A DNA stretch of 25,623 bases, from positions 1 through 25,623 of the forward strand of contig CAZUWY010000021.1 of assembly GCA_964624395.1 (NCBI GenBank), written 5' to 3'. The position numbers were made by a program, and so were the translations under genes. Positions within the stretch are counted from its first letter, which is position 1; each line of letters begins with the position of its first letter. Below, in pieces: positions 17,101-23,222 of this stretch. This DNA is from UBA1046 sp964624395. GTDB lineage: Bacteria > Bacillota > Clostridia > Saccharofermentanales > DTU023. The notes under the pieces were generated by a model, which was given only the letters and a program-made list of their open reading frames with translations, did not search any database and was not told the origin of the DNA.

Positions 17101-17145
17101 ACTGCCGTCCGGATTTATTTCAGGGCGGCGGTATTTTTCTTTTTG
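17101..17145. terminator. Intrinsic terminator of tpl, overlapping the end of DMT permease 2
   Basis: ACTGCCGTCC (17101-17110) pairs with GGGCGGCGGT (17123-17132) through ten pairs, two of them G-T, around a 12-base loop. A T-rich run ATTTTTCTTTTT follows on the plus strand. The right half of the stem and the T run are also the last codons of the convergent permease gene. Confidence 0.8.
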
Positions 17146-17984
17146 TACTCGCCGTAAACAGCGCCGCCTAAGATCATGACCGCTCCTAAAATATTGAGAG
17201 GGGTCATCTTTTCATTGAGGATAATAGCCGCCAGAATCACTGCAAACAACGGATCAAGATAGCTTAGGATGGCAACTGTCTGGACGGGCAGGCGTTCGAT
17301 CGATGCAAAGAACAGATAGCCGCCGATACCTGTGTTGACAATACCTAAAAGGAGCAGGAGCAGCCAGTTTTGAAGGCCCATATCCAGGCTGAGGCCATAT
17401 CTGGACAAAACAAAAACGGCCACGGATAAGAAGGCGGCCATATATTGATAGACAGATTTTTCCAGCCCCCTGATTGCTTTAACCTTCTTATTGAATATTA
17501 CCATCATGGCGTAGAAGACTGCCGACATGACAGCGTAGAAAAGCCCCAGCAGCGAAGCACCGGAAGTGGCGGAGATGACATTTAAGAGGATTTCGCCTGC
17601 AAATACAATGGCAAAGGCGATTATTCTTCTGCTGGTAAAAGCCTCTTTAAATACCAGAGGTGAGAGGATCATAATAATGGCGGGACCAAAATTGCAAATT
17701 AAGGTAGCGATACCCACTCCGACAAGCTGAAAGGCCTCATAGATTAAGAGGCCGCTAAAGCCCATGGTCATGCCGGAGCAAAGGAGATAAAAATAATCCT
17801 TGAGCTTATGCCGGCAGAGTTTTTTGTTTTTGCTAGAAAAAAAGACAATGGCTAAAAAGGCCAGAGCGATTAGAAGTCTAAAAAAAGCTATTTCATAGCT
17901 GGGAATTGTGATAAAACTTGCAACAATGCCGTTTGAGGCCAGTAAAAACAAGGAGATAAGATACTTTAAATACAAAACACTCAA
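17115..17984 (-). CDS. EamA/DMT-family membrane transporter, copy 2
   Basis: A 289-aa inner-membrane protein with about ten membrane segments and two EamA repeats, paralogous to the permease at 14470-15342. Conserved blocks include LKYLISLFL, SYEIAFFRLL, ATLICNFGPAIIM, FNKKVKAIRGLE, GIVNTGIGGYLFFASIERLP, QTVAILSYLDP and GEYKKK. The start is TTG at 17984, supported by GAGGT about six bases upstream; no nearer ATG fits. It converges on tpl and diverges from the methionine-gamma-lyase-like gene. Retention of two diverged copies around one tyrosine-degrading enzyme suggests a link to tyrosine or its products, but this is contextual inference only. Confidence 0.9.
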   Translation of the reverse strand: MSVLYLKYLISLFLLASNGIVASFITIPSYEIAFFRLLIALAFLAIVFFSSKNKKLCRHKLKDYFYLLCSGMTMGFSGLLIYEAFQLVGVGIATLICNFGPAIIMILSPLVFKEAFTSRRIIAFAIVFAGEILLNVISATSGASLLGLFYAVMSAVFYAMMVIFNKKVKAIRGLEKSVYQYMAAFLSVAVFVLSRYGLSLDMGLQNWLLLLLLGIVNTGIGGYLFFASIERLPVQTVAILSYLDPLFAVILAAIILNEKMTPLNILGAVMILGGAVYGEYKKKNTAALK

Positions 17985-18033
17985 GATTTACCTCAAATCC
18001 GTCAGCTCAAAGAGGTCGGTTGTTAGTTCAGCT

Positions 18034-18061
18034 AGTATAAAAGCTGCTTGATTGCTCTCAA
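18034..18061 (-). promoter_or_regulatory. Promoter of DMT permease copy 2
   Basis: On the minus strand TTGAGA (18061-18056) and TATACT (18039-18034), each five of six to consensus, are spaced 16 bases. The leader would be about 45 bases and contains the GAGGT ribosome site. Confidence 0.65.
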
Positions 18062-18114
18062 GTATAACACAGCAGTGCTTATGTCTAGGGCACAAGGCGT
18101 TTTTATTTCAAGGT

Positions 18115-18144
18115 TTGAGCTCAAAGTACAATTATTGTTAAAAT
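18115..18144 (+). promoter_or_regulatory. Promoter of the methionine-gamma-lyase-like gene cluster
   Basis: TTGAGC (18115-18120) and TAAAAT (18139-18144) are spaced 18 bases, facing right, with AGGAGG at 18161-18166. The region shared with the divergent permease promoter shows no riboswitch-like fold. Confidence 0.55.
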
Positions 18145-18171
18145 GGCATCAGCCGTTTCAAGGAGGATGAT

Positions 18172-19455
18172 TTGCCCATTTACAAAAACGCTGATAAAGC
18201 AAATGAGAGAATCTATCAAGACCTGTTTTCGATCAGCCGGCAGGTGCTTTCTTTGTCCGCCCAGGCGGTAGATGATTGCAGCAGGCAGTTTTTAGAGATT
18301 GATCAGCGAGCCGAACGAAGGCAGCTCAAGCTGATCAAGGCCATGCATAATACTGGGGTCTCTGAGGCGGCTTTCAGCTGTACCAGCGGCTATGGCTATA
18401 ACGACATCGGCAGAGATCAGCTGGAGCAGTGCTTTGCCCAGGCCATGGATGCAGATGATGCTCTGGTCAGGATTCAATTCTCCTCCGGCACCCATGTTCT
18501 GGCGGTGGCGCTTTTAGGCCTTCTCGCCCCCGGAGATGAGGTATTATTTGCCTTAGGCAGGCCCTATGAAACATTGCGGGCAACTGTTGCTTATCTGAAG
18601 AGCCGTGGGATTTCAGTTAGGGAGATTGAGCTGAAGGACGGCAAAGTCAACGAGGAAGAGTTATCTTCTTTACTCTCAAATTCGACTTCTTTGGTCTATT
18701 TGCAAAAATCTCGCGGCTATGATCTGAGAGAGAGCATGACCAATCAAGAGATTGGTAGAATCGTTAGACTGGTCAAAGGCCAAAATGCCAAGGTCACTGT
18801 CATGGTAGACAATTGCTATGGCGAATTTACTGAAGATAATGAGCCCGGTTATTTCGGCGCGGATCTGATCGCCGGCTCTCTGATTAAAAATCCCGGTGCT
18901 GGGATAGCTCCCAGCGGCGGTTATATCGCCGGGCGGACGGAGCTTTTGCAAAAGTTATCCTCCGCTATGACTGCTCCGGGAGTAGGAGCCCATATTGGGC
19001 CCCAGCTTGGTTTTAGCCGCAGTTTGATCCAAGGCTTATACTTTGCCCCGCTGGTGGTGGCTGAGGCTTTAAAGGGTGCAGTGCATGCCGCCCGGTTATT
19101 CGAACTGGCCGGATATGAAGTCAGCCCTTCCTCTTTTGCAGTCAGAGGAGATATTGTTCAGGCTGTAAAGCTGGGGTCGGAAAAAAAGCTGATTGCTTTT
19201 TGCCAGGCCATCCAAAAGGCCGCCCCGATAGACAGCTTTGTTAGTCCGATACCGGCTCCTATGCCCGGCTATGACTGTGATATTATTATGGCATCGGGAT
19301 CTTTCGTGCAGGGTTCCTCGATCGAGCTTTCTGCCGATGGCCCGCTTAAGGAGCCCTATGCAGTATTTTTGCAGGGCGGTCTTAATTTTGCCAATGCCAG
19401 ACTGGGGGCTTTAATGGCTCTGGATGCTGTTTTAAAGGCAGAAAAAGATACTTAG
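18172..19455 (+). CDS. Methionine gamma-lyase family PLP protein (YnbB / 'aluminium resistance' type)
   Basis: A 427-aa fold-type I PLP enzyme of the Met_gamma_lyase/YnbB group, commonly annotated as methionine gamma-lyase family or aluminium resistance protein; its physiological reaction is not established. Visible are FSCTSGYGYNDIGRDQLEQ near 63, the PLP-phosphate region QFSSGTHVLAVALLGLL near 102, VMVDNCYGEF near 214 with the cofactor Asp, and the probable Schiff-base Lys in GSLIKNPGAG (K239). The start is TTG at 18172, five bases after a perfect AGGAGG; the ATG overlapping the ribosome site is out of frame. The next gene follows after 34 bases, so it probably heads an operon with the HlyD-like gene and yggS. 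Confidence 0.88.
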   Translation: MPIYKNADKANERIYQDLFSISRQVLSLSAQAVDDCSRQFLEIDQRAERRQLKLIKAMHNTGVSEAAFSCTSGYGYNDIGRDQLEQCFAQAMDADDALVRIQFSSGTHVLAVALLGLLAPGDEVLFALGRPYETLRATVAYLKSRGISVREIELKDGKVNEEELSSLLSNSTSLVYLQKSRGYDLRESMTNQEIGRIVRLVKGQNAKVTVMVDNCYGEFTEDNEPGYFGADLIAGSLIKNPGAGIAPSGGYIAGRTELLQKLSSAMTAPGVGAHIGPQLGFSRSLIQGLYFAPLVVAEALKGAVHAARLFELAGYEVSPSSFAVRGDIVQAVKLGSEKKLIAFCQAIQKAAPIDSFVSPIPAPMPGYDCDIIMASGSFVQGSSIELSADGPLKEPYAVFLQGGLNFANARLGALMALDAVLKAEKDT

Positions 19456-19489
19456 TGATTGCATTTTAGTTTTTTGGTGAATATTAGTT

Positions 19490-20803
19490 ATGGCAAATGA
19501 TGACTTAGCGCATCTGCGGAAACAAAGAAAAAGAAAGAAAAAAAAGCGTTCTCTGCTGGTTACTGCTGTCACTATTGTTTTGATAGCTGTTTTAATTACT
19601 GCCCTGCTTTTAGTGCTGGACAGCAGATCTGCCAGTATCAGACTGGCCTTTTTTAACAGCGGCAGCATTGAAAAGACTGTAAAGGCCAGCGCTTTGATCC
19701 TGCGGGAAGAAGAGCTTTTATCCTCGCCCCAGGGAGGTTCTTTATATCCTTTATATAATTCAGGCAGAAAGGTCAGCAGCTCAGAGCCGCTGGCGGTCGT
19801 CTTAAACCCGATAAACCTCGATCAGCTAAATACTTTGCATAGTTTGGAAAAGCAGATTTACCACCGCCAGTCAGTTCTGCTCAAAGATACTAATCTTGCG
19901 CCCGGCGTGCTTGAAGCGATCCGCAAAAATAGAAACGAGGTTTCCAAGGCAATCGGTTCGGCCAGATTTGCTGCTGCCAGTGGCGATATTGCTGCCATGG
20001 AGCAGGCGGGGGCGGACATTAATAAGCTGGCTGGTTTCAGCCTTGAAGCGACCGACAGGATTGATTTTGCTGATGAAGAGCTGAACAATCTCTTAAGCCA
20101 GTACGATCTCTTGCAGGACAGTTTCAGAGCAGGCGGACTGGGCTCAGTCATTGCCAGCCCAAGGCCGGGATGGATGTCTTATCGAAATGATGTAAATACA
20201 AGTATCGATTTATTTAACTGGGCTAATATTGGCGCCGGTCAGCTGGAAAATCTGCTGGCTGCATCCGCTGACAGCCAGCTGCCGGCTTATCCGGCCGAGA
20301 TTCAAGCAGGCGAGACGGCTTTGAGCCTGATTACAGGCAAGGAACAATACCTTGCCTTCTTGCTGCCAGAGCTGAAAAGCGCTGATTTATCTTTTGAGAA
20401 AAAATATAAGATTGAATCACTCAGCAATGAGATTAAAATGTCCAATTGTGAACTGGTGCGCTGCGAGACTTCTGGCAATGGGCTTTTAGCTGTGTTTAAA
20501 ACCCGAGAGGCGGTCGACCTCTATGCTGATTACTGGCAGGATGAATTCAGCATCAGCTTGTCTTCGCACAAGGGCCTGATGCTGCCAATAACCAGCCTGT
20601 TGGATATATCTGCTGACCAGAAAGCTGCCAAGATCATGAAAGTTGTGGGTGGTAAAACTGAGATTGTCCCGGTGATTATTGAGGCCACAGACGGTTTTTA
20701 TGTTTTGGTGCGCGGACGGGACGGAGACCCTTTGGCTCCTAAAGAGGCGGATATCTATGTACGCAATCCGGAAAATATTGCAGCCGGAATAATTATAGAT
20801 TAA
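19490..20803 (+). CDS. Membrane-anchored HlyD-like protein of unknown role
   Basis: A 437-aa protein with a very basic N-terminus (KQRKRKKKKR), one membrane helix at about 21-43 and a long extracytoplasmic part. The segment after the helix (GSIEKTVKASALILREEELL, then GSLYPLYNSGRKVSSSEPLA) resembles the start of HlyD/RND adaptor barrel-sandwich domains. A helical middle section and a C-terminal beta domain follow. From memory, Clostridia often carry such a HlyD-like gene beside yggS and sepF, as here. No ABC or RND pump partner is present. It could be a cell-envelope or division-associated factor rather than a transporter part; the function is not known. GGTGA precedes the ATG by about nine bases. 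Confidence 0.6.
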   Translation: MANDDLAHLRKQRKRKKKKRSLLVTAVTIVLIAVLITALLLVLDSRSASIRLAFFNSGSIEKTVKASALILREEELLSSPQGGSLYPLYNSGRKVSSSEPLAVVLNPINLDQLNTLHSLEKQIYHRQSVLLKDTNLAPGVLEAIRKNRNEVSKAIGSARFAAASGDIAAMEQAGADINKLAGFSLEATDRIDFADEELNNLLSQYDLLQDSFRAGGLGSVIASPRPGWMSYRNDVNTSIDLFNWANIGAGQLENLLAASADSQLPAYPAEIQAGETALSLITGKEQYLAFLLPELKSADLSFEKKYKIESLSNEIKMSNCELVRCETSGNGLLAVFKTREAVDLYADYWQDEFSISLSSHKGLMLPITSLLDISADQKAAKIMKVVGGKTEIVPVIIEATDGFYVLVRGRDGDPLAPKEADIYVRNPENIAAGIIID

Positions 20804-20830
20804 TGAAATAGATTTGAGGCGAAATATAAA

Positions 20831-21544
20831 ATGACAAGAAAAGATGAAATAGCAGCTAATCTGGCAGAAGTAAAAAAAGGCATTGCCGCAGCCTGCGAGC
20901 AGGCTGGCAGAGATCCTGGCGCAGTGAGCCTGATAGCTGTTTCCAAGAATTTCCCCGCTGAGGATGTTTTACATGCTCTGGCCGCAGGTCAAAAGGACTT
21001 TGGTGAAAACCGCGTGCAGGAACTTTTGCCCAAGATGGAGGCACTCAAGGATCAAACTGATCTCAGATGGCATCTGATCGGCACCCTGCAAAGAAACAAG
21101 GTTAAATTTGTGGCTGGTGAGGTGGAACTGATCCATTCTGTCAACAGTTTAAGGCTGATCGGTCAAATAGAGCGTATCAGCAGGCAAAGAGAGTTGAAAA
21201 GTGATATCTTACTCCAGGTCAATGTATCAGGCGAGGAGAGCAAATTTGGCTTTGCAGCTAAAGAGCTGGAGAAAGTGCTGGCAATGTTTCCGGCAGAATT
21301 TCCCTCTGTCAGGCTGAGAGGTCTTATGACCATGGCACCCTGGTTCGATGATCCCGCCGAAGCCAGGCCGGTGTTTGATCAAACCAGAGATTTATTCAAT
21401 CAATGCAAGCTTCAGTACAATTATGAGCATTTTGACCAGTTGTCAATGGGCATGAGCCATGATTATCAGCAGGCAATAGCCGCTGGCTCAACCATGATTA
21501 GAATCGGGACTGCAATCTTTGGCACAAGAGATTATGCACTTTAA
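20831..21544 (+). CDS. YggS/PROSC family PLP homeostasis protein
   Basis: A 237-aa single-domain PLP-binding protein of the alanine-racemase N-terminal fold. The family has no known catalytic reaction and keeps free PLP and amino acid pools in balance. Characteristic motifs are present: AVSKNFPAEDV with the PLP Lys at 39, FGENRVQELLPKM, WHLIGTLQRNKVK, IHSVNS, LLQVNVSGEESKFGF, LRGLMTM, LSMGMSHDY and RIGTAIFGTRDY. Full length. It starts 27 bases after the HlyD-like gene and lies upstream of sepF, the usual Gram-positive neighbourhood. Two other PLP enzymes lie within 5 kb upstream. Confidence 0.95.
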   Translation: MTRKDEIAANLAEVKKGIAAACEQAGRDPGAVSLIAVSKNFPAEDVLHALAAGQKDFGENRVQELLPKMEALKDQTDLRWHLIGTLQRNKVKFVAGEVELIHSVNSLRLIGQIERISRQRELKSDILLQVNVSGEESKFGFAAKELEKVLAMFPAEFPSVRLRGLMTMAPWFDDPAEARPVFDQTRDLFNQCKLQYNYEHFDQLSMGMSHDYQQAIAAGSTMIRIGTAIFGTRDYAL

Positions 21545-21642
21545 TTGACAGCTGTTTTATTACAGAGCAGTTACTGCTGAATTGCCCCCGTCACACCTGC
21601 ATTTCAAAAAGCTAACAAATGCTGTAATTTCAAGCCTTTCCG

Positions 21643-21671
21643 TTGTAAAAAGATCTGGCAGCCTCTATAAT
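21643..21671 (+). promoter_or_regulatory. Sigma-A-type promoter of sepF
   Basis: TTGTAA (21643-21648) and a perfect TATAAT (21666-21671) are spaced 17 bases in the 207-base gap between yggS and sepF. The leader would be about 75 bases and contains two hairpins, described separately. Confidence 0.75.
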
Positions 21672-21689
21672 TTTGACAAATAACCGCCA

Positions 21690-21745
21690 TTATCCAAAAA
21701 GTGGATAAGCTGTTGTTAATTTGCCCTCTCCTCAACGAAAGGAGG
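21690..21745 (+). promoter_or_regulatory. Structured sepF leader with sequestered ribosome binding site
   Basis: Two stem-loops occur in the predicted leader. The first pairs TTATCCA (21690-21696) with TGGATAA (21702-21708) over a five-base loop. The second pairs TCTCCT (21727-21732) with AGGAGG (21740-21745) over CAACGAA, covering the sepF Shine-Dalgarno almost completely. Neither is followed by a U tract, so they are not terminators. Translational control is inferred. Confidence 0.5.
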
Positions 21746-21751
21746 CTTGAA

Positions 21752-22237
21752 ATGTCTTTTTTGGATAAACTGTTTGGACGTGATCTGGATGACGATCATA
21801 TCTATGAATATGAAGGTGATTATTATGAGCCGCAGACTGATGTTATGCGCCAGCCGGAGAAAGTAGCGAGCAGCAGACCCAGCAGAATTGTAAATTTCAA
21901 TCCGGGCAATGCAGCCGCCGGCCCCAAAGCGCATATGGTTGAAATAATCGAACCCAAAAACATGGAATGCATGTGGCAGATCTGTGATTATGTGCGTGAA
22001 GGCAAGACTGTTATCTGTAATATTGAAGCTATTTCCGCTGAGCATAGGCAGCGGCTGGTTGATTTTGTCACTGGTGCAGCTTATGCCATGGAAGGTGAAA
22101 TCCAGCCTGTTTCCCAGCTGATTTTTGTCTTTACCCCTCGTTCCACCAAGATTAACCGTGACGGGCGAACCATTGATAGTTTCGAGAGCGGCTATGGTGA
22201 TGATTACATGCGCGACGCCAGAGTATTTGCCAGATAA
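21752..22237 (+). CDS. sepF: Cell division protein SepF
   Basis: A cytoplasmic protein that binds FtsZ and the membrane, tethering and bundling the Z ring in Gram-positive bacteria. The start is set at ATG 21752, six bases after GGAGG, giving 161 aa and the family's N-terminal amphipathic helix MSFLDKLFG; an upstream in-frame ATG at 21701 would add 17 residues that do not look like SepF. An acidic linker follows. The C-terminal SepF domain contains VEIIEPKNMECM, DYVREGKTVICNIEAI, RLVDFVTGAAYAMEGEIQPV and LIFVFTP. It has its own promoter and a hairpin over the ribosome site, so expression may be set apart from yggS upstream. Confidence 0.95.
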   Translation: MSFLDKLFGRDLDDDHIYEYEGDYYEPQTDVMRQPEKVASSRPSRIVNFNPGNAAAGPKAHMVEIIEPKNMECMWQICDYVREGKTVICNIEAISAEHRQRLVDFVTGAAYAMEGEIQPVSQLIFVFTPRSTKINRDGRTIDSFESGYGDDYMRDARVFAR

Positions 22238-22302
22238 TTGCTCTTTGCTGCATACTGTAGCCAAATAGGCAGATTAAACAACCGCTGCCTGAAGGAGGGA
22301 AG

Positions 22303-22338
22303 GTGGGGAGCTTGAAATTCCTGCCTGAATTATTATGA
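22303..22338 (+). other. Possible leader mini-ORF overlapping the coaW start
   Basis: GTG at 22303 follows AAGGAGG (22292-22298) by four bases and opens an 11-codon frame (MGSLKFLPELL) ending in TGA at 22336-22338. The stop overlaps the coaW start as ATGA. coaW itself lacks a good ribosome site, while this mini-ORF has one, so coupled re-initiation is plausible. Spacing is tight, and the peptide may have no function of its own. Confidence 0.35.
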
Positions 22339-23162
22339 ATCAGGTCACAGTTGGTCTTGACATTGGTGGCAGCACGACAAAAATCATCGGATTTAAAGAC
22401 GATATTCTCTTAAATGAATGCCTGGTCAAAGCAAGTGATCCCGTAGCCTCTGCCTATGGGGGCTTTGGTTCATTCTTGCGCCTCAACTCACTCAAATTAA
22501 AAGACATCTCCGATATTAGAATTACAGGTGTGGGTGCCTCCTATATAGAAGGTCAGCTGTTTGATTTGCCCACCAGCTGCACAGATGAATTCTTATCTGT
22601 AGGGCTGGGCGGCCTTTATGCAGCTAGAGTTAAAGAGGCTGTTATTGTGAGCATGGGAACCGGAACCTCGATAGTATATGCCAACGGCAAATCCGTGCGC
22701 CATCTGATCGGTTCGGGGGTAGGCGGAGGCACGCTGCTGGGCCTGGCCAATACCATACTCAATATCCGCGATATTGATACTTTGACGCAGCTGGCGGCAG
22801 AGGGGGATCTGAGCATGGTTGACCTGACGATCGCAGATATATCCCGCAAAGTGATACCCGGTCTGACCGGCGATACGACTGCCTCCAATTTCGGCAAAGT
22901 GAAAGATACGGCCAGAATTGAAGATCTGGCCAGGGGCATTGTCAATCTGGTCTTTCAATCAGTTGGTACAGCAGCGGTGCTGGCGGCCAGAAGGGAAAAC
23001 ACTAACACCATAGTCTTTACCGGTAATCTGATGCGGGTTAAACCGGGTACGGAAGTGCTTGGCTCTTTTGCCGATCTTTACGGCGTCGATATTATTATTC
23101 CTGAAAATGCCGAATTTGCCACAGCTGTGGGTGCTGCTTTGAGCAGATACCACTCAGACTGA
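22335..23162 (+). CDS. coaW: Type II pantothenate kinase
   Basis: Phosphorylates pantothenate with ATP, the first step of coenzyme A synthesis. The 275-aa protein belongs to the eukaryotic-like (Fumble) type II kinases of Staphylococcus and other Firmicutes, which are typically not feedback-inhibited by CoA. Motifs of the actin-like ATPase fold: VGLDIGGSTTK at the N-terminus, ITGVGAS near 63, SCTDEF near 81, VIVSMGTGTSIVYANG near 105, HLIGSGVGGGTLLGLANTIL near 124, a second glycine-rich stretch VFTGNLM near 226, and ATAVGAAL at the end. An in-frame TGA lies just upstream, so ATG 22335 is the first possible ATG, but it has no ribosome site at normal distance; AAGGAGG is 36 bases upstream in front of a mini-ORF. 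Confidence 0.93.
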   Translation: MNQVTVGLDIGGSTTKIIGFKDDILLNECLVKASDPVASAYGGFGSFLRLNSLKLKDISDIRITGVGASYIEGQLFDLPTSCTDEFLSVGLGGLYAARVKEAVIVSMGTGTSIVYANGKSVRHLIGSGVGGGTLLGLANTILNIRDIDTLTQLAAEGDLSMVDLTIADISRKVIPGLTGDTTASNFGKVKDTARIEDLARGIVNLVFQSVGTAAVLAARRENTNTIVFTGNLMRVKPGTEVLGSFADLYGVDIIIPENAEFATAVGAALSRYHSD

Positions 23163-23186
23163 AGCCAACTATGCTCAAGTAGAAAT

Positions 23187-23222
23187 TTGCCGGCTCAGTC
23201 AAAGAGGCCGGCAATTATTTTT
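23187..23222. terminator. Intrinsic terminator after coaW, inside the end of the urocanase gene
   Basis: TTGCCGGC (23187-23194) pairs with GCCGGCAA (23207-23214) over a 12-base loop and is followed by TTATTTTTT on the plus strand. It fits termination of coaW. The loop and right arm are the last codons of the convergent urocanase gene, whose stop is at 23195-23197. Confidence 0.82.

Noticed and set aside
21554..21580. Small AGCAG/CTGCT hairpin after yggS as terminator
   Set aside because: Short stem, three-base loop and no U tract follows.
22593..22958. 121-codon minus-strand frame opposite coaW
   Set aside because: Mirror of conserved glycine-rich coding sequence, no start signal and no motif.
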